From the NCBI RefSeq assembly GCF_000758885.1, contig NZ_JRNB01000058.1, positions 1-64,000 on the forward strand: a DNA stretch of 64,000 nt. Direction: 5' to 3'. The notes beneath the pieces were generated by a model that saw only the letters and a list, made by a program, of their open reading frames with translations, did not search any database and was not told the DNA's origin. The position numbers and the translations under genes are program-made. Positions 16,846-25,053 of the stretch are shown here, one piece after another. This stretch comes from Peptostreptococcus sp. MV1. GTDB lineage: Bacteria > Bacillota > Clostridia > Peptostreptococcales > Peptostreptococcaceae. Position 1 is the first letter of the stretch; each line of letters starts with the position of its first letter.

Positions 16846-17955
16846 ATGGCAAAGATTTGTTATTTGGCAGATGCTTCAAACCCTCATGTTAAGAAGTGGT
16901 GTGACTTCTTCTTAAAGAAGGGCTATGAAATAGAGATAATATCGCTAAATGGTGGTAGTATAGAGGGCGTTAGAGTTCATAATTTCCAAACAAATGTAAA
17001 TGAAGTTAGGAATAAGGGCTTGTTTAGCAAGTTTAGTTACCTAAAGCATAGGAAGGAAATCAAGGCCCTTATAAATAAGATTCAGCCAGATTTTCTGCAC
17101 GCCCAGTATGCGAGTTCTTATGGTTTTTTAGGAGCCTTGATGGGATATAGACCATATGTCCTATCTGTGTGGGGTACAGATATATACGACTTTCCTAGAA
17201 ATGGTCTACTTCAGAAGATGATCATAAAGTATAATTTTAAGAAGGCGGACTATATATTTTCAAACAGTGTAGATATGGCTAGAGAGGCCAATTTATATAC
17301 AAACAAAAAGGTTGATATTACTTACTTTGGGGTTGATACCAAGAGGTTTACGCCTATGGAAGATGCCAAGGACAAGGATTATTTTACCTTTGGAATAATA
17401 AAGAGTCTGGAAAAAAAGTATGGAATCAAGTACCTAATAGAAGCCTATGACAACTTGTATAGCAAGTACGAGGGCGTCTATAATGGGAAAAAATTAAGGT
17501 TATTGATAGGTGGAAGTGGACAGGAAGAGCCTGCTCTTAGGGACCAGGTAGCAGGACTAAAATCAAGAGAATCAATTACTTTTCTTGGAAGGGTTCAAGC
17601 TCATGTCATAGTTGAAACATATAATTCTTGTGATGTGTGTGTATTCCCATCATTAAGAGAAGGTTTTGGTGTGTCTGCAATAGAATCTCAGGCCTGTCAA
17701 GTGCCTGTAATCATCACCAGGGTAGGTGGCCATCCAGAATCAGTTGATGAAGGAAAAACAGGTTTGATAGTTGAATCCAAGTCTGCAGAGGAGCTTTTAG
17801 AAGCAATGGAAAAGCTGATGACTGATGATTCTATGAGGTTGTCTATGGGTGAAAATGCTAGAAAATTTGTAGTAGCTACATATAGGTTTGAAGATAATTT
17901 TGAAGATATATCCAAACTGTATGATAGAGTATTAGCGGATAAAACAAATAAATAA
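16846..17955 (+). CDS. GT4 family glycosyltransferase
   Basis: A 369-residue GT-B enzyme. The N-terminal Rossmann half (about 1-165) starts MAKICYLADASNPHVKKW, with an active-site-like DASNPH. The C-terminal half has the retaining GT4 signature FPSLREGFGVSAIESQ (E-x7-E type) and LLIGGSGQEEP. The best ATG has SD AGGAGG. A 63-nt gap before it and a small stem-loop after it (17964-17991) set it slightly apart from its neighbours, but no terminator breaks the operon. Likely adds a sugar with retention of configuration in the same polymer pathway. Confidence 0.88.
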   Translation: MAKICYLADASNPHVKKWCDFFLKKGYEIEIISLNGGSIEGVRVHNFQTNVNEVRNKGLFSKFSYLKHRKEIKALINKIQPDFLHAQYASSYGFLGALMGYRPYVLSVWGTDIYDFPRNGLLQKMIIKYNFKKADYIFSNSVDMAREANLYTNKKVDITYFGVDTKRFTPMEDAKDKDYFTFGIIKSLEKKYGIKYLIEAYDNLYSKYEGVYNGKKLRLLIGGSGQEEPALRDQVAGLKSRESITFLGRVQAHVIVETYNSCDVCVFPSLREGFGVSAIESQACQVPVIITRVGGHPESVDEGKTGLIVESKSAEELLEAMEKLMTDDSMRLSMGENARKFVVATYRFEDNFEDISKLYDRVLADKTNK

Positions 17956-17963
17956 ATATTGTG

Positions 17964-17991
17964 CAACAAGTTGGAGACAGTTTACTTGTTG
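17964..17991 (+). repeat. Intercistronic stem-loop
   Basis: CAACAAGT-N12-ACTTGTTG with no T-run, between the GT4 and dehydratase genes. Possibly an mRNA processing or stability element; purpose unknown. Confidence 0.3.
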
Positions 17992-18053
17992 GTATTGTGT
18001 ATGTAATTATGGAAGTAAATGGACCTATTCTAGGTTTTCATGGAAGGTGAATT

Positions 18054-19499
18054 ATGGCAAAATTGTCTAGAGTTATGATTGTTGGTGCCGGTGAAGCTGG
18101 TCAGATGGTCATCAGTGAAATAAATAAAAATAAAGGAAAATTAAACAGGAAGGTTGTTGCACTTGTCGATGATGATGACCAGTTAATAGGTCAGCTAGTT
18201 TGTGGCAAGATCGTTGACGGCAAGGTCGATGATATACCTACACTTGTGAAGAAGTTTATGGTTGATGAAATCATATTTTCTATAGCGAATATAAGTAATA
18301 AGAGAAAAAAAGAAATAATAGATATATGTAGGACAACTTCATGCTATACAAAAACTATACCTAGTTTTTTGGAGATAATAGATGGCAAGGTTGATTTTAA
18401 GTTGATTAGGGATGTCGAAATAGATGACCTACTTGGTAGGGACCCTGTGAGCCTTGATATGGATAAAATTAGGGACTATATATCTGATAAGATTGTAATG
18501 GTTACAGGGGCAGGAGGAACGATAGGTTCTGAATTGTGTAGACAGATATACAAGTACGGACCTAGCAAGCTTGTACTACTAGATAATTACGAAAATAATG
18601 TTTATAGCATACAGCAGGAGCTGGTAATGAAGTATGAAAACCAGGTTGAAATGGATGTAGTTATAGCAAACGTAAGGGAAGAAAAAAGGTTAGACCAGTT
18701 ATTTTCAAGCTTTAAGCCAGATATTGTATTTCATGCGGCTGCTCACAAACATGTTCCACTAATGGAAGCTAATCCAACAGAGGCAGTTAAAAACAATGTG
18801 TTTGGAACTTTGAATTTGTTGAAGGTTTCAGATAAGTATAAAGTCAAGAAGTTTGTTTTGATATCTACTGACAAGGCTGTAAATCCTACAAATATTATGG
18901 GAGCTACAAAGAGGTTGGCAGAGAAGTTGATCCAGATATATAATGGAATTAGTTCTACAGACTATGTAGCAGTCAGATTTGGAAATGTCCTGGGTAGCAA
19001 TGGTTCAGTTGTACCTCTTTTCAAGAAGCAAATAATGGCAGGAGGTCCTGTTACCGTTACTCATAAGGATATAATAAGGTATTTTATGACTATTCCAGAG
19101 GCCGTTGCCCTAGTTATGCAGGCAGGTGCTATGGCACATGGTGGAGAAATATTTGTTTTAGATATGGGTGATCCGGTCAAGATAGATGACCTGGCTAGAA
19201 ATATGATAAGATTGAGTGGTTTTGAACCAGATGTAGATATAGATATAGTTTATACGGGTCTAAGACCGGGTGAGAAATTATATGAAGAATTGCTTATGGC
19301 CGAAGAAGGTTTAAAAGTTACAGATCATAATAAAATTTTTATAGGTAGCCCACAGAGGTTTAATGAGGAAGAGATTTTTAGTCGACTAGCTGAGATGAAG
19401 GCAGCTGCAGTTGAGGAAAATTCTGATAAAGTAGTAAGTTTATTAAAGATATTAGTTGATACATATAGGAATCCTGATGATGTCAACAAGTTAATATAG
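18054..19499 (+). CDS. UDP-N-acetylhexosamine 4,6-dehydratase (PglF/CapD type)
   Basis: A 481-residue soluble version of the WbpM/PglF/CapD family. The N-terminal Rossmann-like domain (GAGEAG, residues 11-16) is followed by the SDR dehydratase domain with VTGAGGTIGS (about 150-159). The active-site line is STDKAVNPTNIMGATKR, where Met replaces the usual SDR Tyr, as is normal in this family. HAAAHKHVPLMEANP and RFGNVLGSNGSVVPLF are further hallmarks. The four N-terminal membrane helices of full-length relatives are missing. It would make a UDP-4-keto-6-deoxy-HexNAc. No aminotransferase for that product lies in this window, so later steps are elsewhere or the keto-sugar is handled differently. 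Confidence 0.9.
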   Translation: MAKLSRVMIVGAGEAGQMVISEINKNKGKLNRKVVALVDDDDQLIGQLVCGKIVDGKVDDIPTLVKKFMVDEIIFSIANISNKRKKEIIDICRTTSCYTKTIPSFLEIIDGKVDFKLIRDVEIDDLLGRDPVSLDMDKIRDYISDKIVMVTGAGGTIGSELCRQIYKYGPSKLVLLDNYENNVYSIQQELVMKYENQVEMDVVIANVREEKRLDQLFSSFKPDIVFHAAAHKHVPLMEANPTEAVKNNVFGTLNLLKVSDKYKVKKFVLISTDKAVNPTNIMGATKRLAEKLIQIYNGISSTDYVAVRFGNVLGSNGSVVPLFKKQIMAGGPVTVTHKDIIRYFMTIPEAVALVMQAGAMAHGGEIFVLDMGDPVKIDDLARNMIRLSGFEPDVDIDIVYTGLRPGEKLYEELLMAEEGLKVTDHNKIFIGSPQRFNEEEIFSRLAEMKAAAVEENSDKVVSLLKILVDTYRNPDDVNKLI

Positions 19500-19510
19500 A
19501 GGAGAAAGTT

Positions 19511-21073
19511 ATGTCAAAAGCAGCAAGGGCTACCGTCCTTTTAATGGTAGTTACCATATTGTCTAAGATGCTGGGCCTAATTAGGGATAGCGTCTTGGCT
19601 TCGGCCTATGGTACAGGAAAGTATGCAGCTGTATATGTGACTGCTAATAGTATATCGACTATATTGTTTGCAGTAATTGGTACGGCTATAGCTACAAGCC
19701 TGATACCCCTTTACAATAAATTGGAAAATGAAGATTCTAGAGAAAGAGCCATGGGATTTCTAAATTCAGTTGTAAATCTCGTGGTTATAGTATGTCTAGT
19801 AATAGCAGTTGTAGGTATAATATTTGCGGGACCACTAGTCAAAATATTTGCACCAGGTTATGAAGGTGATGTATATATACTATGTGTACAATATACTAGG
19901 ATACTTTTACCTAGTATAATATTTGTAGGTTTGGCTAATATATTCACTTCCTATTTGCAGATAAAAAAGAGATATGTAATACCAGGTTTTATAGGTATGC
20001 CATATAGTATAATTATAATCGTATCTATATTTTTGAGTTTAAAGACTAGTCCCTTGGTATTGGTAGTTGGTACCTTGATAGCTATATCAGCAAAGGCCTT
20101 ATTCCAACTTCCTTTTGTTTATAAAGAGGGATATAGGTATAGACCAAAGATAAATATTCATGATCCAGTCATGAAGGATATGATGATATTGATACTGCCA
20201 GTAGTAATAGGTGTCGGTGCCAATCAAATTAATTCAATAGTGGACAAGTCACTAGCATCTTTATTGGGTACTGATGTAGTTGCATCCTTCAGTTATGCAA
20301 TAAAATTATACGAATTTGTCCAAGCCTTATTTATAACATCGATACTATCTGTTATATATCCGAGGTTGTCAAGCATGATAGTTTTGGACAGGATGGATAG
20401 CTTCTTGGACAGCATAAAGAAGACTATGAACGTTATAATTGTAGCTCTAGTGCCTATAATAGTTGGATGTATAGTTCTTTCTAGACAGATTGTTGAAGTT
20501 CTTTTCCAGAGAAATGCTTTTACATCTAAGGATACTACTATGACTGCTAGTATATTGCTTATATATGTGGTTGGTATTCTAGCGTTTGCACTTAGGGATG
20601 TTCTTACTAGAGGTTTTTACTCTATGGAAGATAGCAAGACGCCTATGATAAATAGTATTATAGCGATAGTATTCAATATTAGTTTAAATTTGATATTAAT
20701 AAAGCCCCTGGGCTACAAGGGACTAGCAATTGCAACTGCTGTATCGGCATATATAGGTCTTTTCCTATTTAACATTAGTATGAAGAAAAAGGTTGAAGGT
20801 TATTCGGCAAGGGATAATTATATAGTTTTTGGAAAATCTCTTTTTGCCGCCTTAGTTATGGGTTTGGGTGTAAAGCTAGTATATGGAATAATTGGACCTG
20901 CTCTAATAGGTAGTTTATTGTTGAAATTGATAGTTTTGGCAATATCTGTAGGAGTAGGAGTAGTAGTATACTCGATAGTGATGCACTTCTTAAAGGTTGA
21001 AGAGTACGAAATGATTTTTGAAATGATTTTTGGGACTCTTGGTAAAAAAATTAAAAAGTTACAGAAAAAGTAG
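19511..21073 (+). CDS. murJ: MurJ/MviN-type lipid-linked glycan flippase
   Basis: A 520-residue MOP-superfamily flippase with about 14 membrane helices. The first helix carries LLMVVTILSKMLGLIRDSVLASAYGTG, matching the MurJ start with its conserved Arg. The central NQINSIVDKSLASLLG and FALRDVLTRGFYSMEDSKTPM are also MurJ hallmarks, distinct from Wzx. It ends the polymer operon and starts 11 nt after the dehydratase. MurJ flips lipid II; here, in a polymer operon without any Wzx, it may flip the polymer intermediate instead, as proposed for the MviN protein in the C. difficile PSII cluster. Whether another murJ exists in the genome cannot be seen. Confidence 0.88.
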   Translation: MSKAARATVLLMVVTILSKMLGLIRDSVLASAYGTGKYAAVYVTANSISTILFAVIGTAIATSLIPLYNKLENEDSRERAMGFLNSVVNLVVIVCLVIAVVGIIFAGPLVKIFAPGYEGDVYILCVQYTRILLPSIIFVGLANIFTSYLQIKKRYVIPGFIGMPYSIIIIVSIFLSLKTSPLVLVVGTLIAISAKALFQLPFVYKEGYRYRPKINIHDPVMKDMMILILPVVIGVGANQINSIVDKSLASLLGTDVVASFSYAIKLYEFVQALFITSILSVIYPRLSSMIVLDRMDSFLDSIKKTMNVIIVALVPIIVGCIVLSRQIVEVLFQRNAFTSKDTTMTASILLIYVVGILAFALRDVLTRGFYSMEDSKTPMINSIIAIVFNISLNLILIKPLGYKGLAIATAVSAYIGLFLFNISMKKKVEGYSARDNYIVFGKSLFAALVMGLGVKLVYGIIGPALIGSLLLKLIVLAISVGVGVVVYSIVMHFLKVEEYEMIFEMIFGTLGKKIKKLQKK

Positions 21074-21100
21074 AAAATGTAAATATATATTTAGATACAC

Positions 21101-21133
21101 AAGGCAAAAGTTACAAATTGTAATTTTTGCCTT
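21101..21133 (+). terminator. Terminator of the polymer operon
   Basis: Fifteen-base arms around a three-base loop (AAGGCAAAAGTTACA / TGTAATTTTTGCCTT, one G-T pair). The T-run after it is weak. Its core AGTTACA-N3-TGTAAT resembles the palindrome at 7988-8006. Confidence 0.65.
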
Positions 21134-21160
21134 GCTTTATTTGTCTACATATGGTAGAAT
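21132..21160 (+). promoter_or_regulatory. Promoter of the NlpC/P60 gene
   Basis: -35 TTGCTT (21132-21137), 17-bp spacer, -10 TAGAAT (21155-21160). Confidence 0.45.
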
Positions 21161-21201
21161 TGTAAGTGTTGTGGGATATATTTTAACTAAAGGAGGCAGA
21201 G

Positions 21202-22458
21202 ATGCAGTTTAAAAATATAACAAATAAAAAGATAATTGCCATAGCCTTAGCGACTATTATTATGTCATCGAGTGCTTTTATGTATACTAAAAATGTAAGT
21301 GCTGATGAACAGGTTGAAGTAATAACTACTCAACAAACTACTGAAGGTGATATAAATGCAGGTGCTAGAGGAGATGGTCAGCTTACTGAAGGTGGAGCAG
21401 AAGTAGTTTCTTCTGATGCAAGCAGTGATACATCTAATATACCAGAAGAAAGCCAGTTAGAAATTACTCCAAATGAAAATCCTATAAAGGCTGCTAGTAG
21501 CGGATTTAATGGATTTGTAAGGGAAAATGGAAAGTGGTATTTTTATGTAAATAATGTTCAGAAAAAGGGATGGATAGAGTACAAGGGTAACAAGTACTAT
21601 GTTATAAATACCTATGCTCTTCCCCAAAATATGTGGAGAAAAATAAATGGATACTTATACTATTTTAATAAAGATGGTATAATGATTAAGGATCAGAGGA
21701 TTAGTATAGAAGGTAAAGAATACCAATTCGACAAGAGCGGTCATATGGTTAGTTTGGACTCAAGTAAAAGGTTAAACGAAGTAACTCCTGAGCAAGGGAA
21801 GTTATATGATTTGGGTCAGCAAACATTGATCGAAGCTGCTTCTACAAAGAAAAATGGAGTCCTATATGAATGGGGAAAATACTACAGATATGTAGATGGA
21901 AAGAAAGTTAGGGGATGGTACAAACAAAATGGAAAGTGGTACTATTTCTTGAATACCCTAAATAGGGCAGAAAATATGTGGAGAAAAATACAAGGCAGTC
22001 TCTACTATTTTGACCAGAATGGTGTCATGGTATCCAATACAAGCAAAAATATTGGTGGCGTTACCTATAAGTTTAACCTAGGTGGTAGTCTGGCATGGAG
22101 TTCTTCTCAGATAAAGATTGACCAGGTGATAAATGTTGCCAAGTCAAAGATAGGGTCTAGGTATGTTTGGGGAGCGCAGGGGCCAAGTACTTTCGATTGC
22201 TCAGGATTGATGTTGTATGCCTTCCAGAATGGAGCAGGGATAACATTGCCTAGAGTTTCTAAAGATCAGGCTAAAAGAGGTACATATGTATCTAGAGCAA
22301 ATCTAAGACCAGGAGACTTGATTTTCTGGGGAGCACCGGTTCATCATGTAGCCCTTTATATAGGCAACGGCAAGTATATACATGCTCCACAGCCAGGTTC
22401 TAATGTAACAATTGCCAACTTAGGTGGTTATACAACTGCAAGAAGAATAATACAATAA
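21202..22458 (+). CDS. Secreted NlpC/P60 endopeptidase with choline-binding-like repeats
   Basis: A 418-residue wall hydrolase. The signal peptide ends near residue 34 (VSA|DE), followed by a Ser/Thr/Glu-rich spacer. Two copies of an aromatic cell-wall-binding block lie at about 104-182 and 222-297; each has GKWYxF, GWxxxxGKxYY, NMWRKI and a final YYFxxxGxM, like PF01473/PF19127 repeats. The C-terminal NlpC/P60 domain has Cys333 (FDCSGL), His382 (HHVALYIG) and His394 (IHAP), a full catalytic triad, so it should cut peptidoglycan stem peptides. It binds the wall through aromatic repeats, not CWB2, unlike its neighbours. Confidence 0.9.
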   Translation: MQFKNITNKKIIAIALATIIMSSSAFMYTKNVSADEQVEVITTQQTTEGDINAGARGDGQLTEGGAEVVSSDASSDTSNIPEESQLEITPNENPIKAASSGFNGFVRENGKWYFYVNNVQKKGWIEYKGNKYYVINTYALPQNMWRKINGYLYYFNKDGIMIKDQRISIEGKEYQFDKSGHMVSLDSSKRLNEVTPEQGKLYDLGQQTLIEAASTKKNGVLYEWGKYYRYVDGKKVRGWYKQNGKWYYFLNTLNRAENMWRKIQGSLYYFDQNGVMVSNTSKNIGGVTYKFNLGGSLAWSSSQIKIDQVINVAKSKIGSRYVWGAQGPSTFDCSGLMLYAFQNGAGITLPRVSKDQAKRGTYVSRANLRPGDLIFWGAPVHHVALYIGNGKYIHAPQPGSNVTIANLGGYTTARRIIQ

Positions 22459-22531
22459 ATGAAAGTTATGCCTGATGGCTTGCTCTGTTAGCTAGTTTGA
22501 ATTATATGGGCAATTTAATCTATTAAAATAT

Positions 22532-22579
22532 TGCGACTATAATCGACATTCATTTGTCGCATTAGAGTCGCATTTTTTT
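22532..22579 (+). terminator. Terminator of the NlpC/P60 gene
   Basis: Outer stem TGCGACT/AGTCGCA and inner stem CGACA/TGTCG, followed by seven T. Confidence 0.75.
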
Positions 22580-22831
22580 ATAAAAATTTTTAATATATTC
22601 ACAGTATGTCAATTGTTTTATAGATTTTTTAAATATCTTTGATAGGAATATCTATAGATTTAATAAATAACCTAAATAAATATATTCAATTTATCTATAA
22701 TCGTTGATTTCCAAGAAGATTTTATAGTAGTATATAAAGCATAACATAAATAGTCTATTAGCAAAAAAAACCTATAGAATGTTCGTGTTTTTGACATACT
22801 AGCTGAATAGTGTTTTATTAGGAGGGAAATA
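22580..22831 (+). other. AT-rich intergenic stretch before the GHL10 gene
   Basis: About 250 nt without a credible ORF or recognised riboswitch. A TATAAT at 22696-22701 may be a -10 without a good -35. The TTGACA at 22791 is too close to the start codon to work in the usual way. The gene's own SD (AGGAGGG) is at 22820-22826. Confidence 0.4.
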
Positions 22832-24967
22832 ATGAAAAGGAAGATTTCTTTTGTGGCAACGTTAATTCTGGCTCTTGGTATGATATTATCATCTATGGCT
22901 AGTTTAGGAGCAGTCAAGGCCCAGGATTCAGAAGTAAGGGCGGCTTGGATATCAACAGTATTCAATATTGATTGGCCTTCCAAGGCTTCTTATGGAAATT
23001 CTAAAAGACAAAAACAAGAATACATTACCTTGCTTGACAAGCTTCAATCTACAGGTATAAACACAGTCATGGTTCAGGTTAGACCGGAGTCAGATGCCTT
23101 TTATAGGTCTAATATCAGTCCTTGGTCTAGATTTTTGACAGGCCAGCAGGGCAGGGATCCAGGTTATGATCCCCTACAATTTGTATTGGAAGAATCTCAC
23201 AAGAGGGGGATAAAGGTTCATGCTTGGTTCAATCCATATAGGGCAAGCATATATAAGGATATCAGTACTACATCTCCATCTAATCCAATAAATACACATA
23301 GGGATTGGGTGATTAACTACCAGGGCAAGTGGTATTATGATCCAGGTAAGCCAGAGGTGACTCAGTATATATCAGATGTAGTTGCAGAAGTAGTAGAAAA
23401 CTACCAGGTAGATGGAATACATTTTGATGACTACTTCTATCCGGGTCCAGGTTTCCCTGATAGTGCCACATATAGTCAGTATGGCAGTGGTAATATCGAG
23501 AACTGGAGAAGAGCTAATATAAACAATATGGTTAAGACAGTTAGAGACAGGATCAAGTCAATAAATTCTAATGTATCTTTTGGTATCAGTCCAGCGGGTA
23601 TATGGAGGAATTCAGGAAATGATTCAAATGGTTCAAGGACTAATGGTGGAGAATCATACAACAAGCAGTATGCAGACACTAGATACTGGATCAAGAATGG
23701 TCTAGTAGACTATGTGGTACCTCAGGTATACTGGAGGATAGGCCATCCAAAGGCAGACTATGCTACACTAGTTAAATGGTGGGCAGACCAGGTTAGGGGT
23801 ACAGGAGTAGACTTATATATAGGCCAGGGTATCTACAAGCATGGTCAGTCTGACTACAATGGTGAAAATGTAGCAGCAGAGATAAAGAGTCAGATTAACC
23901 TAAATAGAAGATATCCAGAAATAAAGGGAAGTGTATTTTTCTCAGCCAAGGATATTGTGAACATAGGTCAGGTTGCCAATGATTTAAAGTCTTTATATAA
24001 TACACCTAGCCAGCCTGCAGATCCAAACAGAAGGTATCCATACCAGAACAAGCTGTGGGGGGCAGATAGGTCAGAAACAGCTATAAGGATTAGCCAACAG
24101 GGTTGGAGAAAGGGCTCTTCAACAGTTATATTGGTAAATGGTAAGGATCTAATATCTGGAGTAGTATCCAGTCCACTTGCAGCTAGCTATGATGCTCCTA
24201 TTTTACTTAGCTATCCAAACAAGGTTAGTGACAATACTATCAAGGAGATAAAGAGGTTAGGTGCTAAGAGGGTAATACTAGTAGGAACAAACAATTTTGC
24301 TATGAATAAGGACCTAGCAAGTATTAAGGGCAAGCTATCTAATATAAGTATCGAAAAGATATATAGCTCAGATATAGAAGTAGCATCTAGGGAGATAGCA
24401 GACAAGATAGCAGAACAGAAAGAAATTGATACAGTATATGTAGCTAGTAAGGATGCCCTAGTTGATGTCTTGTCGATAGCATCTAAGGCAGGTAAGAATA
24501 AGAGTCCTATATTAGTATCTTCAAAAAATACTATGAATAAGGAGTCAGTAAATTGGTTAAAGAACAAGCAAATTAATAATATACATTTTATAGGTGGCCC
24601 AGATTCTCTATCTGATGCAGTTGTAGACCAAGTGGGAGCTGAATTGGGAATCAACCTGAGGTCAAACAGAATATATGGTAATGATAGAATTGAGACAAAC
24701 ACAAGAGTCATTGAAAAATTCTATCCAGATTCATTCTCTCCAAAGGTATTTATAACTAGGAGTAATGCTCCAATAGATGCAATTACAGTTAGTGCCTTTG
24801 CTCAGAGGTCTGATTCACCAATAGTATTAGCATCATCTAGGGTGTCAAAATATCAAAATGATGTCCTATATCCTAGGAGCACAAGTCTCCTATACCAGAT
24901 AGGTGGGGGTATAAATGAAAACTCATATAGGCAGATATACAAGCTACTTGAAGGTGTGATGAAGTAG
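22832..24967 (+). CDS. GHL10 (DUF187) glycosyl hydrolase-like protein with CWB2 anchor
   Basis: A secreted 711-residue protein. The signal peptide ends around residue 30 (VKA|QD). The catalytic GHL10 barrel (about 35-390) shows EVRAAWISTVFNIDWPS, VMVQVRPESDAFY, KVHAWFNPYRAS and DGIHFDDYFYPG, the last with conserved acidic residues, then VPQVYWRIGH. The C-terminal half (about 395-711) holds three CWB2 modules: GADRSETAI, a central degenerate copy, and YGNDRIETNT. C. difficile Cwp19 has the same pairing and is a lytic transglycosylase, so glycan-strand cleavage is the likely role. With the amidase and the NlpC/P60 protein it completes a set that cuts three kinds of wall bond. Confidence 0.88.
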   Translation: MKRKISFVATLILALGMILSSMASLGAVKAQDSEVRAAWISTVFNIDWPSKASYGNSKRQKQEYITLLDKLQSTGINTVMVQVRPESDAFYRSNISPWSRFLTGQQGRDPGYDPLQFVLEESHKRGIKVHAWFNPYRASIYKDISTTSPSNPINTHRDWVINYQGKWYYDPGKPEVTQYISDVVAEVVENYQVDGIHFDDYFYPGPGFPDSATYSQYGSGNIENWRRANINNMVKTVRDRIKSINSNVSFGISPAGIWRNSGNDSNGSRTNGGESYNKQYADTRYWIKNGLVDYVVPQVYWRIGHPKADYATLVKWWADQVRGTGVDLYIGQGIYKHGQSDYNGENVAAEIKSQINLNRRYPEIKGSVFFSAKDIVNIGQVANDLKSLYNTPSQPADPNRRYPYQNKLWGADRSETAIRISQQGWRKGSSTVILVNGKDLISGVVSSPLAASYDAPILLSYPNKVSDNTIKEIKRLGAKRVILVGTNNFAMNKDLASIKGKLSNISIEKIYSSDIEVASREIADKIAEQKEIDTVYVASKDALVDVLSIASKAGKNKSPILVSSKNTMNKESVNWLKNKQINNIHFIGGPDSLSDAVVDQVGAELGINLRSNRIYGNDRIETNTRVIEKFYPDSFSPKVFITRSNAPIDAITVSAFAQRSDSPIVLASSRVSKYQNDVLYPRSTSLLYQIGGGINENSYRQIYKLLEGVMK

Positions 24968-24976
24968 TTTTTCTTG

Positions 24977-25051
24977 AAAAACACCCTCAAGTATGAATTT
25001 GGTATTATTCGTTAGACGATTGATATAAATAAAATACAAGGGGGTGTTTTT
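24977..25051 (+). repeat. Inverted repeat that can cover the symporter ribosome-binding site
   Basis: AAAAACACCC (24977-24986) pairs with GGGTGTTTTT (25042-25051), which contains the SD GGGGGTG and lies directly before the ATG at 25054. A possible promoter (TTGGTA at 24999, TATAAA at 25024) lies in the loop. Only read-through RNA would carry both arms, so it may act as a terminator or translation block for such RNA. Confidence 0.4.
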
Positions 25052-25053
25052 TA

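Noticed and set aside
21030-21212. 60-codon frame between murJ and the NlpC/P60 gene
   Set aside because: It lies over the murJ end, a terminator and a promoter, and lacks its own SD.
22791-22819. TTGACA with TTTATT as promoter of the GHL10 gene
   Set aside because: Transcription would start inside or after the ribosome-binding site at 22820-22826.
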